Shown here: positions 21,035-32,054 of the stretch, piece after piece
Layout of the letters: every line of letters starts with the position of its first letter
Position numbering within the stretch: position 1 is the first letter of the stretch
NCBI GenBank assembly: GCA_009667805.1
Contig: CM019067.1
Coordinates: forward strand, 69,148,997-69,212,996
Direction: 5' to 3'
Length of the DNA stretch: 64,000 bases
From: Leptobrachium leishanense
Taxonomy: Eukaryota; Chordata; Amphibia; Anura; Megophryidae
Position numbers and translations under genes: made by a program
Notes under the pieces: model-generated
The model's input: the letters and a program-made list of their open reading frames with translations, nothing else
Told to the model about the DNA's origin: nothing
The model's database searches: none

Positions 21035-23025
21035 TCAATGGGCTTGAATACATTTTGTTGCTTTTACAAATAGATTTTACAGAATTTGGCCTCCATTAAA
21101 ATGCTATGGACATCCGTACTGCTCTCAGGTGTGATTTTAAGTGCTTTGCGGTAGCAAAGATATTCTCACACTGACATACAGTGCATCATCGACCCCCTTA
21201 CCCCCCACGGGCCACAATATAGGACGCCGCATTCTGTTGAGCTGTAGCAGCTGGGTGCCCGGTGTCATGGCTGCTCAATCGCTGCACAGCGAACACAAAC
21301 CTAATGAACCACACAACATCAGACATACACAGAGCTTTTTTTCCACCCTAGTGGACCAGGCAACGTTTTGACTTCAAACGAGTCTTCTTCAAGCTTGTCA
21401 GTCGTTCACACTTACATATAACATACCAGAAAACAGTCGTTGGTGCTTTGACTCCTATATATCTACGCTTCTAAAAAATGGGATATTTCCGGCGGCTTCA
21501 AAAACGGCAAAATTTCGTTTTGAAATTACTAGCAAATATGGCACCGCTGGGAAAAGTCTCCATTTTTAATATTTGGAGGAATTTCCCAGCCGTCCGGTTT
21601 TTGACGCGGGTTCCCCCCCCCCGTCTCTTTGCTGTTGCCGTTCAGTGACTCAATCTCTGCTGATCGAGAGTGGACGTGACGACGTCTTGCTTGTGTGTGC
21701 GTTTACAAAGTCGTGTTTTCCTTCTATGGCAGCGGCCTAATCCCTGTAATAAAGGGAATGTTTATCTTCTGGGTCTTGCTGGCCGTATCATCCCTCTGGT
21801 GGTTAATCGGGGCCTTATTCCGATCCGCTTAGCCGATAATGCACAAAAAACCCAGAGACAAATTTATTTGTTGTTAGGTACTGTAGGGTTATTAAGGAAA
21901 ACATCTCCTGTGCCTTGAAGCTTCCACCTTTTATGTTCAGGACGGGCTGCGTTGTCTTAAGGATTAGCGCGGTGGTGCCGAGGTATAATAATGGGTTTAT
22001 GTATGATTACCGTGCCTATCATTTTGTGTTTTCTTGTGAAGCGGCCGATGGGAGCCTGTGTAAGCGCTCTCCTGGCTTCCGCTTCGCTATTACTGGTCCC
22101 CATTGATCTCATACCCACAAATGCGTAGCTGCGGGGGACATCTGTCACAAAGCGCCGCGTTTATATCCCGCATTATTGTGACGGGCATGTCAGGGGCCTT
22201 TTTCTTTAAAAAATAAAAATAAATAAATTACATTTTTCCTGAATCTCTCTGTACCCAGGTGTGTTGGGACTGTTAAAGAATTCCTTTAATAAATTGGATT
22301 AGCCGTGATTAAAGTACCTGTGAGCTTGTGTTCAGATGATCGGGGGCGGCAGTCGGGGCTTGTGACACGGGTTATTACGGCTTAGCTCTTTTCTTTGGGT
22401 ATAAGCTTCCCCAGAGGCACAGTATAGAAATCGGAACTTTCTCTGGTATTATGTTGCCTTGTAAAGGGTTGTTGTTTTTTTTTTTTCTTAGATGGAAAGC
22501 TTTGGAGGGAAAAAAAATAAGAAAAATAAAATGTTTCGTCTACTAGAACCTGCACCATGAGTCATGTTTTTTTTTTACCTTTGAAAAGACTTGCCGAATA
22601 ATGTCATCATTACCGTTTAGGCTTGAAAATAGAGCTAGAATACTTAACAATTTACACCACAGCTTGCCGTCTCTTCACTCTGTAACCTGTTATCGGTCCT
22701 CTTTCCCCTGCACAGAACAGCAGAAACTCCAAACCCCATACTAAGCGCAAGGAAGATGAGAAATAGAAAGTGAATTTTAATTCTGAATGCGTCAGGTTTG
22801 GAAACAGGAATACTCACCTGTAGGTATAAAATTAGTAATGAGTTCCAGTTGCTAAAATGCTGCTTCTTCTGGATTCATAAAGGCTCACTTTAAGACTGGC
22901 TCCATAGTCGTACGACTAATCCCATAACACAGAAGAGATTCAACCGAGAAGATTGCTTCCGAATTCCGTAGGACGACTTCGAACGACTACATCAGACTAG
23001 CGACCACTCTCATTTGAATGGGATT
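21035..23025. other. Unassigned non-coding DNA (2 kb)
   Basis: No supported exon. The segment near 21340-21400 (AACGTTTTGAC then TCAAGCTTG) resembles terminal sequences of dispersed vertebrate repeats but I cannot place it. The parts at 21660-22120 are fairly GC-balanced and could include conserved non-coding DNA; this cannot be judged without comparison. Confidence 0.35.
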
Positions 23026-23775
23026 TGTCCATCAAACACCAGGCTCATCCACCTTACCCGCCGCTCTGTCTCTACCGCTCCTCTCTGCGAGTCCCTTCAC
23101 TGGCTCCCCATCCACTGCAGAATTAAATTCAAGGTACTTACCCTGACCTACAAAGCTCTTACTAACTCAGCTCCCCACTACCTGTCCTCACTAATCACCA
23201 AATACACCCCAGCCCGTTCACTAAGATCAAACAGTGACCTGCGCCTAGCGTCTCCCCGCATCACCTCCTCCCATGATAGACTGCAGGATTTCTCACGCGC
23301 AGCCCCCATTCTCTGGAACGCTCTCCCTCATACGGTCAGACTTTCCCCTAAAGACATTCCTATTTAGTGAAGCCTACCACCCGACTCACTGATACACCTC
23401 CCTGTCCCAACCAGTCCGTCGCTCTCACCTTGCAGTCCGTCGCTCTCACCTTGCAGTCCGTCGCTCTCACCTTGCAGTCCATCGCTCTCACCTTGCTGTC
23501 CGTCGCTCTCACCTTGCAGTCCGTCGCTCTCACCTTGCAGTCCGTCGCTCTCACCTTGCAGTCCGTCGCTCTCCCGCCTTGCAGTCCCCTCCTCCTATTT
23601 CTCAACCCCCAACCCTTCTAAACTGTACATTCCCACAGGAATAGGGCCCTCGTTTCCTCCTGTACTGGTTTGTCAAAATGTTGTTCAGTCTCAATATATT
23701 GTAACCCTGTCTATATTGTGCCCATTGTTCAGCGCTGCGGAATATGCTGGCGCTATATAAATAAAGTATAATAAT
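23026..23775 (+). mobile_element. 5'-truncated L2-type LINE with short minisatellite
   Basis: A C-terminal RT segment open for about 115 codons (LHWLPIHCRIKFKVLTLTYK and SPRITSSHDRLQDFSRAAPI blocks) corresponds to residues about 120-225 of the copy at 56.4 kb. A short deletion removes the FSSFKRSLKTFL segment. The 3' UTR carries a 21-bp minisatellite and ends GCGCTATATAAATAAAG then TATAATAAT. Confidence 0.85.
23410..23585. repeat. 21-bp minisatellite inside the L2 3' UTR (8 units)
   Basis: Unit ACCTTGCAGTCCGTCGCTCTC. Homologous in position and sequence to the large array at 1218-2285. Confidence 0.9.
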
Positions 23776-23835
23776 TTCCAAAACCGTGAATGTCACTGTT
23801 CGATACAATTTCGGGGCAGTTCATCTATTCACTAA

Positions 23836-24008
23836 CAGGGTTATTCGGAGAGCGTGGGGGGCAGGAGAATGACTGGAGAGTGAAAAGTTCTAGGTCAAGG
23901 TAGCCGATTTGGAAAGTGAGATGAAAGGGAGAATTTTTCTGGTTTGGCTATTTTGGCCTAGGGTTTTTCAGTCGTTCTCCTGCTTTTCGCGCTCTCTGAA
24001 TAACCCTG
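23836..24008. mobile_element. Palindromic MITE (CAGGGTTATTC family), complete copy
   Basis: About 173 bp from CAGGGTTATTCGGAGAGCG to its inverse, nearly all foldback, flanked by TAA on both sides. Confidence 0.8.
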
Positions 24009-24615
24009 TAAACTGTCAATTCACCAAATACCGGCATAATACGGTTCAATTCAGTGGCACCGAAATTGTCCCTTTTGACGATGGAGTCTTCTATTTATAG
24101 AACGCTGAATTGCACCGAGATTCCAGCAAAATGCCCTGATTTTCGTGGCTGCACTGAAAGCCAAGAGGTTTCTGTGGACAAAAGACCGGATGCACCATCA
24201 AGGGATCCGCCTTCCACTAGGCCTTTCAGAAAAAAGATGGGCCACACCGAATCCTCAAATCGCCAACAATTCCTTAGTTTTTTTCCTCATATCTAACCGC
24301 ATATAGGGGGTATGAGAAAAAATTAAATAAATAATTGGTGATCTAGGCTGGGGTCAGACGAACGCATTTTTGAGCAATGCAAAAGAATTTAATTTATTGC
24401 AAACAATATTAATTTGCATATGTTCCCTGGAACATGTTCCCAAAGTTGCAGCGTGCCAGACATTACAGCCAATGTGCCGCAGCTCACGGAACTGCTGTGC
24501 TTGTCTTTTACAGACACATAGATTATCTGCCCGCTAGTGATGGACACACGCTGCAATAGCGAAATCTGACCAACAGGGGGAACCCTCTGCCTGTCAGATG
24601 AGATTGCTGTAGTTA
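24009..24615. other. Non-coding DNA with one lone MITE end
   Basis: At 24345-24380 GGCTGGGGTCAGACGAACGC matches the terminus of the 427-bp family at 28956 and 40321, but no opposing end is visible, so this is a remnant. No gene. Confidence 0.4.
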
Positions 24616-24620
24616 ATTGT

Positions 24621-25726
24621 TGTCACGGAATGACCCAAGAGGCTCGGCAGCAAAGCCCAGGACTCTCAGCCAGGGACAGTTTCAATGGCGTTTGGGTTAC
24701 TGTGGACTCTTAAGTGCCGTTGCACCGTAGGAACACCTTGATTTCTTTATTAGATGTGGTTGTTATTGCGTGATGTAATAAAAGTGTTCCCTGTATGTAT
24801 AACCGTGTAAAGTATGTAAGACACCCCTTGTATGATTCTGGCCGTCGCCATTGCCCATCCCCTCGTGGGTCTGGAGAGAACAAAGGGATTCCAGGCTCAA
24901 AATGGGGGCCGAGCTGGATCCGGTCGAAAGGTGGTCGAATCGAAAAGTGGCTGAATCGTAAAATGGCCGATTCGGAACGTCCGGTAACGAATCGGCACCA
25001 TCCCGATTCGGGGACGACCAATCTGAATCGGGACCAATGTCCCCAACTCGAGAAAGGGCCAATGAGACCCATGGGGGGCGGGCAGGGATTCCGTTGTCTT
25101 GTCTTTGTATGATGTTGATAAATACATGTGAAGTGCTCAGTAAAAATCAGTTCAACCTGTACATACAGCTTCGCCTGGTGTCTTCCTTGAGCCTACACCA
25201 CATGAGATTCCCCGCAGTCTCCTGTGCACCTCCTTGCCCAGGTACCGATCCCCGAATCGGAGCGGCGGCGCTTCGTCCGCTCATCAACCCCACGAACCGC
25301 CAGAACCACTGAACTCCGCATCCCCGAATCGGAGCGGCGGCGCTTCGTCCGTGCATCGGCCCGATGAACCGCCGGAACCGCTGAACTCCGCATCATCGGA
25401 GCGGCGGCGCTTCGTCCGCGCATCGACACAACGAAACGCCGCGCATCCGAAACGTTTCCCTCCAGGGCAGCTAACCCAGCAGACGGTCCCAGCTCTCCCA
25501 AGGTCAGTGGATCAGCCGCTCGAGACGCCGAGTGCCGTGACGCTCGGTAGTCGGGCTGGTCGCTGCAGGGGTCCCTCCCTGTATCCCGCCAACCCTTCCC
25601 CAGGGTCACTCCGGGCCGCTCGAGACGCCGGGTGCCGTGCCACTCGGTAGTCGGGTCGGGCGGTGAGTGCACAAGGAGGGGCGGATAGGAGCACACCCGC
25701 AGGCGGACAACACCCATTCTGTCACA
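24621..25726 (-). mobile_element. Solo LTR, 1,106 bp
   Basis: Exact 5-bp duplication ATTGT (24616-24620 and 25727-25731). Ends TGTCACGG...CTGTCACA, TG/CA on both strands. On minus it begins TGTGAC and ends CCGTGACA like the chromovirus LTR, and AATAAA occurs on minus at 24751-24746; I therefore prefer the minus orientation, weakly. No internal coding region, so probably formed by LTR-LTR recombination. Confidence 0.8.
25250..25665. repeat. Tandem repeats inside the solo LTR
   Basis: Three copies of CGGAGCGGCGGCGCTTCGTCC with about 70-bp spacing (25257-25425), then two copies of a CGCTCGAGACGCCG-centred block about 104 bp apart (25514-25655). Very CpG-rich. Confidence 0.8.
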
Positions 25727-25867
25727 ATTGTGTTTTAGAAATACAGTGGTTTTATGGACAATCCCTTGATAGTGAAGGGGTTAAGCAAATTTAACAGTAG
25801 ATGTTCTATATAACTTTGTTTTCATTATTACGGTAGAAACGTTGTCCAAACAGGAGTGATTAATCCG

Positions 25868-25988
25868 AGACTGTCAAACGCCGGCCCTATAGATGTGTCT
25901 GACCTATAACTCCCATCATTCCCTGGTCATCTGCTGCATTGAAGGAATTCTGGGAATTGTAAGCACGAAGGTGGTTTGAGAGCCTTGG
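25868..25988. mobile_element. hAT-like MITE (ACTCCCATNATTC family)
   Basis: Contains TATAACTCCCATCATTCCCT and GAATTCTGGGAATTGTA with CTGTCAAACGCCGGCC at one end and GGTTTGAGAGCC at the other, the arrangement of the copies near 33.8, 34.9 and 46.1 kb. Confidence 0.55.
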
Positions 25989-26307
25989 GTTAACCACGGA
26001 GATAGCTTTGTAATTATTTATGTATTTCTAACGTTATACTCTATAATCCAATCAGTAATTTTCTGATGTAGCAGTAAAATGTATCTGAAAACATGTTGGT
26101 CCAAAAAATATATCCTTACTCTGGCTGTAACTATTAGGATTAGAACAACCAAAAACTGGGGAGTACAGCTGATGATGTTTTTAGGGAGGGAGGGGGGTCG
26201 GTGGATGGGTAACTGATAAAGGCAGGAAAAAATAACAATAATGGTGGTAAATTTGGAAATCCCCTATTTCATGCTGAACTAATGGAGGGGGAAGTTTAAA
26301 AACCTCT

Positions 26308-26462
26308 AGAGCATAGAAACATAGAAAATGTCGGCAGATAAGAACCTATCGGCCCATCTAGTCTGCCCAATTACATGGATACTTTACCTGGATTTATCTT
26401 TTGTTTAGGATAGCCTTATGCCTATCCCATGCCTGCTTAAATTCAATTACTGTTTTGGCCTC
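26308..26462 (-). mobile_element. CR1-type LINE 3' end fragment
   Basis: On minus it matches the last coding bases and 3' UTR of the CR1 copy at 30465-30612 (GGCCAAAACAGTAATTGAAT then TTAAGCAGGCATGGGATAGG). Confidence 0.85.
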
Positions 26463-26465
26463 TAC

Positions 26466-26584
26466 CACTTGTATGTACCGTTAGGTGTCTTGCCAAGGAC
26501 ACTTACTGGAGAGATTGCTCGCTGGGATCGAACCCATGACTCCACAGGCTCTCTCCATGCAGAGCAGTGACATTACCCAGCCGG
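26466..26584 (-). mobile_element. tRNA-derived SINE fragment
   Basis: Head and core only, with the tail replaced by the CR1 fragment; small deletions in CTTGC(C)AAGGAC and GATTGCTCGCTGG. Confidence 0.7.
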
Positions 26585-26589
26585 TAAGC

Positions 26590-26733
26590 AGAGGTCGTCA
26601 AACTTGACCCTTCAGATGTTTTGGAACTACATCTCCCATGATGCTCCGACACTTAATAGGTTAGCTGAGCCCCATGGGAGATGTAGTTCCAAAATATCTG
26701 GAGGGCCAAGTTTGATGACCCTCACCCTGCATA
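26590..26733. mobile_element. Palindromic hAT-like MITE (GGAACTACATCTCCCAT family)
   Basis: Left arm GTCGTCAAACTTGACCCTTC then GGAACTACATCTCCCATG; the right arm is the inverse, CATGGGAGATGTAGTTCC then GGGCCAAGTTTGATGACC. Arms of about 55 bp with a short loop. Confidence 0.75.
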
Positions 26734-26737
26734 GACC

Positions 26738-26875
26738 AAAGATCTAAAACTCAAGGTCCCTCAGATCTTGTTTGCCTACAGTGCAGAATTCGCTAAATGC
26801 TGTAGATGGCTGGAGAATTATGGGAGTTGTAGTTCAGAAACATGGTTAAGGGCGCAGAGTTTGAGATCTCTGCTC
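26738..26875. mobile_element. hAT-like MITE, related copy
   Basis: Ends AGATCTAAAACTCAAGG and GAGTTTGAGATCTCTGCT; the interior GAATTATGGGAGTTGTAGTT matches the ACTCCCAT families around it. Confidence 0.55.
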
Positions 26876-26984
26876 TGTAATGTCCCTTTAAACCAAATCC
26901 ACTTTGTATGAAAATGCTCTGCATCTCAGATGATTGAAATACATAAGTAACGTCTTTAGTGAGCCCCGCAATCTGTTCCACCCT

Positions 26985-27830
26985 GAGCAGTGTGACGGCA
27001 TGAATGGAGGTGCGTTGTGTGCGGCTGCTTATGCCGAGGGATTATTTTAATGTGCGCGCCGTTTGTCTGTATACGCGGTGTGTTGGTATTTGTCTCTCTG
27101 AACGTGCTAAACCACGAGACCGAATCCTTCACCATCAGGTGTGGGAAGTTAGTAATTCTGTGTTTCTACGACATCCGAAGCCTCGAGACTCCAACTCGAC
27201 GTTTGAAGAGATAATAGCGACATTTCCTCTGCCTCAGAGCCGCGTTTACCTCCCCTTTAATTACAGGCTAGGCTGCCATTCAGCAGTATGAGGGCTGCCG
27301 CAGACGGTCACCCGCGCAAGGTGAGAGCATCTTCCTTCCCTCCGGAGGCATTTACTTGGCTCACCTCAAATTACTCAACGCTAGGAGAGCAGAGCTGTCC
27401 TCCCACGGGTATTTCAATATGCGTAAACCTCATTTTCTCTTAATTTTTTTTTCCTCCTGACTGAAAGAAAACTTGTTTTATTACAATAATTTCGCTAATG
27501 TGTTTAATCATCCAAGTTGAGATCGAGAAAGTTCACAATCGATGCGTGTTCGCTTGCGTATTACATGCTTTACCGAATATCAAAATATTAATAAAGATGT
27601 GAACACGCACACGCGGCTTTATTTAGCCGTGAAACAATAGAGAAGATACTCCGGCTTATGCTTTATTACAGGCACCAGAAATTCCCATACGCTGGTTATG
27701 TTTTTTAAGACATGTATCCTCCACCTCTTTGAGGTCCATCCCACCACATAGCGCTACCAGGAGCCTAGCTACCCTTATGTATTATTCTGGAGAAAACAGG
27801 GCTTGGCAACATTTGACCTCTAGGGGTTTG
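26985..27830. other. Unassigned DNA, possibly conserved non-coding
   Basis: No repeat recognised and two overlapping short frames (65 and 95 codons) in different phases without splice sites that fit. Base composition is even and repeat-free, so a regulatory element is possible; not testable here. Confidence 0.3.
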
Positions 27831-27834
27831 GAAC

Positions 27835-27990
27835 CGTGGAGACTGTGGATACGCAGGTTCAATCCCAGCAAGAGCACCTCTCCACTAAGTGTCCTTGGGC
27901 AAGACACCTAACGGTACATACTCGCCACCCAGGACATACTTGAAAACGAGAGAAATCTCAATGTATCCTTCCTGGTAAAATACTTTCTAT
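27835..27990 (+). mobile_element. tRNA-derived SINE (V-SINE-like), copy
   Basis: Partial head with CAGGTTCAATCCCAGC, full core (AGTGTCCTTGGGCAAGACAC) and tail CAATGTATCCTTCCTGG, ending in A-rich TATAAAAAAAAAA. Confidence 0.8.
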
Positions 27991-28002
27991 AAAAAAAAAA
28001 TA

Positions 28003-28102
28003 CATTACCCATGACGCTCAACCAACCTAATGAGTGTCTGAGCATCATGGGAGATGTAGTTCAAAATCATCTGGAAGGAGAATGTTGCTGACCTCTGCTG
28101 TA
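28003..28102. mobile_element. Palindromic hAT-like MITE, partial copy
   Basis: Carries CCAACCTAATGAGTGTCTGA and GCATCATGGGAGATGTAGTT, the right arm of the family at 26590; the left arm is mostly missing. Confidence 0.6.
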
Positions 28103-28950
28103 GAGTCTATATTCCATGGATCCAGTTCTTTAGAGGATATAAATCTGACCATTAATGGACTGTTTGTTTGTGTCCGTCCCCCCCCCTTTATCTAGAATTT
28201 CAAGATACAAACTATTCCAAAGTGTGGAATTCTGATCAGACATAGAAATCCAAACCCAAACTCATGTGACAGGGACAAAATGATCTTCAGGCTTTGTGTA
28301 TAATAAATGAGTTTCATGTTTAGACTTGGGTCCCATCCCCGAGATATCTCATCTCCTTTATTATATGCAAATATTCCAAAATCCATAACGAACTACGAAA
28401 CACATCTGGTCCCAACGGATTCGGATAACATACTCAGCCTGTGTCTCTGCATTGACCCAGAATATCCCTACTGCTTGCCACAACTCGACCACAAGTGGTT
28501 GCATGACCTGCAGCTTTGACGCAGAGCTCCTTACGTCTTCAGTGACCTATGACCTTTCAGGAGGCACTTTTTTTATATATATATAATTCTTCATTTTAAA
28601 TGGCATCCTTCAACCAAATTACATGCTATGGAGCTATTTATTGTGATATGTGCGGCAGATGTAAATTCAAGCACGTTTATACTACCTTGGATGTAGCAGG
28701 GTTTTGTTTCTTGAGATTGGCCGTACGACTTTACTCCATCTTGCAGTTTGTTGTTACGTCACGCTCCCTTTAACCTTCTAACAGCAATAAATGTGTCAAG
28801 CGAAGACTAAATGGGTGAAGATCGCATGTTGGGTTGTAGACCTTCCTGGTATATTAACCAGTCTGGCTGTTTTCTTCTGAAGATCCTCAAATAGTTGCAA
28901 AAACAGCGTCACGAAGGCCCGATTCAATAATACGGCCAGATGTTTGCGGA
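28103..28950. other. Unassigned non-coding DNA
   Basis: A (TA)n tract near 28575-28587; no gene supported. Confidence 0.35.
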
Positions 28951-28955
28951 CATTT

Positions 28956-29382
28956 AGGCTAGGGTCAGACTAGCGCAGTTTTAACGTGCGTTTAGCCGCA
29001 CGAAATCACGGCCGTACTAGCAGCAAATGACGTCCAATGCCGGGGAACATACGACGAACGGCCGCACGAAAGTTCGTCCGCAACGCAAGTGGCCAACGAA
29101 CGCATTTTTTCGAGAACGTCAAACCGCTACTACTGACGTACAGAGTGCGCTGCGGCCGCATAGCGGCGTGTGTGCGTGATTAGGAGACGTCAGACGCTGC
29201 TAATGTCCGGCCAACATAACGTCCAGACTCAAAAAGTGTTTTATTGATGATCCGTACAAAATCACGGACGAAAAGGCGCATCGTATGACCGCTATCGCGT
29301 ATTCCGGGGGAAAATACGTACGTTCGTTCGACCGAACTTTTTCACGGACGACGTGAAAAATGCGTTCGTCTGACCCTAGCCT
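28956..29382 (+). mobile_element. 427-bp MITE (AGGCTAGGGTCAGAC family), copy 1
   Basis: Terminal inverted repeats AGGCTAGGGTCAGAC. The interior is CpG-rich with many CGTNCG words. The second copy at 40321-40748 is the reverse complement over the full length with few differences. The 62-codon minus frame, conserved between copies, has no start context or domain and is best read as MITE sequence. Superfamily unresolved (2-bp TA or 3-bp TWA duplication). Confidence 0.85.
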
Positions 29383-29515
29383 TAGCACCTACTAATTGTG
29401 GACTGCATGAGTCCTATTCCAATCTTGCTGGTAACGGCTGGAGCGGTTGACTTAGCGGCTGATGGCTGGAGTTTTGCAGAATGCTACTTAAAATAACAGC
29501 TCCTTTACTTTGTAT
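29383..29515. other. Spacer between MITE and CR1
   Basis: No recognised feature. Confidence 0.3.
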
Positions 29516-30612
29516 AGTCGCCATAAATATGTGGCCAGAATTAGACGAGTGAGCTATTTCAACCTCTCTCCTTCTCATCAACAGAGGGTTGTGGTAAATG
29601 GAGTTTATTCGGCGCAAGGTCTTGTTACCAGTGGGGTACCTCAGGGGTCAGTACTTGGACCCATTCTATTTAATATTTTTATTAGTGATATTGCAGAAGG
29701 TATTAATGGAAAAGTATGTCTTTTTGCTGATGACACAAAGATTTGCAACAGGGTTGACGTTCCTGGAGGGATCAGCCAAATGACAAATGATTTAGGTAAA
29801 CTAAAAAAATGGTGGGAGCTGTGGCAATTGAGTTTTAATGTGGATAAGTGCAAGATAATGCACCTGGGGCGTAAAAACCCAAGGGCTGAATATAGAATAT
29901 TTGATACAGTCCTAACCTCAACATCTGAGGAAAGGGATTTAGGGTCATTATTTCAGAGGATCTAAGGGTAAGTAGTCAATGTAATAGAGCAGCAGGAAAT
30001 GCTGGCAGAATGCTTGGTTGTGTAGGAGAGGTATTAGCAGTAGGAAAAGGGAAGTGCTCATGCCACTGTACAGAGCACTGGTGAGACCTCACTTGGAGTA
30101 CTGTGTGCAGTACTGGAGACCGTATCTCCAGAAGGATATAGACATCTTAGAGAGAGTTCAGAGAAGGGCTACTAAAATGGTGTACGGCTTGAAGGAGAAA
30201 AGTTACCAGGAAAGGCTTAATGATCTTAACATGTACAGCTTGGAAAAAAGACGAGACAGAGGAGATATGATAGAAACATTTAAATACGTAAAGGGAATCC
30301 ACAAGGTAGAGGAAGGGAGTATATTTAAAAGGAAACAAAGTAGCAAAACAAGAAGACATAGTCTTAGATTAGAGGGGCAAAGGTTTAAAAGTAACATCAG
30401 GAAGCATTATTTTACTGAGAGGGTGGTGGATACATGGAACAGTCTTCCAATAGAAGTGGTAGAGGCCAAAACAGTAATTGAATTTAAGCAGGCATGGGAT
30501 AGGCATAAGGCTATGCTAAACAAAAGATAAATCCAGGTAAAGTATCCATGTAATTGGGCAGACTAGATGGGCCGACAGGTTCTTATCTGCTGACATTTTT
30601 TATGTTTCTATC
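29516..30612 (+). mobile_element. 5'-truncated CR1-type LINE
   Basis: The first frame (to 29965) has RT motifs: VTSGVPQGSVLGPILFNIFI and FADDTKI, the catalytic double Asp. The second frame (30018-30530, ending at a TAA) covers the thumb and C-terminus, with LVRPHLEYCVQYWRPY, KMVYGLKEKSYQERL and the CR1-typical VDTWNSLP block. A frameshift near 29960-30010 separates them. The 3' UTR ends CATTTTTTATGTTTCTAT. Truncation removes the endonuclease and the front of RT, so it cannot move. Confidence 0.9.
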
Positions 30613-30939
30613 ATGGAGCCGGTATTTCTGAAAGAGATGGCTGACTCTCAGAACCTGATGTTAAAGGATTTTTTCAAAATCCCTTTAAAATCGCACAAAA
30701 GTCTCAAAATTGCCTCTGAACCCACAGTGAAGTGGGTGGCACGATCTACTGGGCGCAGCAGAGGATGGTGCACCAATAGTTGCCATTGTCCTTCCGTGGA
30801 TCCTCTGCAGCTCCTCCTCGATCTCGTGGCATGTTTGGCTCCAAATCCTCTAAGTGGGCTCAAAAGGTGGCCAACTCAACACATACGGGTTTTTTGGATT
30901 TCCAGCAAGCTGGTGTATGAGCTTGTCTGGCGCCACATA

Positions 30940-31121
30940 CAGGGTTATTCAGAGAGAGGTGAAAAGGAGGAGAATGACTGGAGAAGTGAAAATTCTAGGT
31001 CAAAATGGCCAAACCAGAAAAATTTTCCCATTTATCTCACTTTCCAAATCGGCGATATTGACCTAGAATTTTCCCTTCTCCAGTCATTCTCCTGCTTTTC
31101 ACCTCTCTCTGAATAACCCTG
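30940..31121. mobile_element. Palindromic MITE (CAGGGTTATTC family), complete copy
   Basis: 182 bp, flanked by ATA on both sides. Left arm CAGGGTTATTCAGAGAGAGG; the right arm is its inverse. Inner arms share TTCTAGGTCAA. The whole forms one long hairpin. Confidence 0.85.
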
Positions 31122-32052
31122 ATAGAGTATATGTTATAGACCATATTGGTTTATGATAATTCTATACAATGGTTTTCTCCAAATGCACCTGAAACCTGAT
31201 TTACACCTTAATTTAACTTCTTAAACGTATTTTAGGTGAGACAGACGGGAGGGAAAAAATATTGAATACAGGTAAAACTCCAATAAAAGTCTTAAAATAG
31301 AAAAAAAACCTGCTTCTATAATCTCTTAATCAACTGACACTTGTGAGAGTCATTTTTGGCCTCTATGCCACACTAAGGCCCATTGACCCCTTGATGACAT
31401 TTTTGAGGGTTTATCCGCTCCGGCTTGTGAAATGTGAGGAATCCTCCCGCTCGTCGCGTTTGGATGCCGTTTGCTCTTGCAGGCCATTGTTGAAGCATTA
31501 AGGTATATTATAAAGATTGCACAATGCGTACTCGCTGGCATAACGCAAAGCCTCATCTCCACCGTAATCCTAGAGCTCACAGGCTTCATGTCTGCTTCCT
31601 TGCATGTCATGTTTGCTCAGCAGATTACTGGCACGTATACCTTTGTCAATAAGACTCGGGTGAAGAACATAAACGCACGTAGTGCCCAGTGCAAGGCTGG
31701 CATCAACATGCAGGGGATTGGTTTTATACCCATGCTTTCTCACAGATGACCCACTCGTTGGCATAGGTCGCTGTGATGGCATGGCCAGTGAGTCGACCTA
31801 CAGCCAGCAGGAAGGGATTTTGGTTAGTTTCTGCAGCCATTTCTTATTCGCAGGATCGAATGACCGGGTGGGACGAAGTCATGTCGAATTTAGTAGCCGA
31901 CAGCATACTCTTACAAGCCGGACTAAATTTTCTGCAGGGATTTGTGTCAAATAATTTAGAATAAAATAGATAAAACTTGTCTAACTTTTAAAAACCAGCG
32001 GCTCCTGGATTTCACAAGCCCTGCCTACTACCAGAGAGCTTCAAATGGCAAA
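31122..32052. other. Unassigned DNA; short frames on both strands
   Basis: Overlapping frames (92 codons + at 31471, 86 and 70 codons on minus) suggest nothing recognisable. A decayed processed copy of a gene or an old transposon is possible. Confidence 0.3.
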
Positions 32053-32054
32053 TA

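Noticed and set aside
29200..29388. 62-codon frame shared with 40228-40503 as a conserved small protein
   Set aside because: Both copies lie in the same young MITE family, so identity reflects transposition, not selection.
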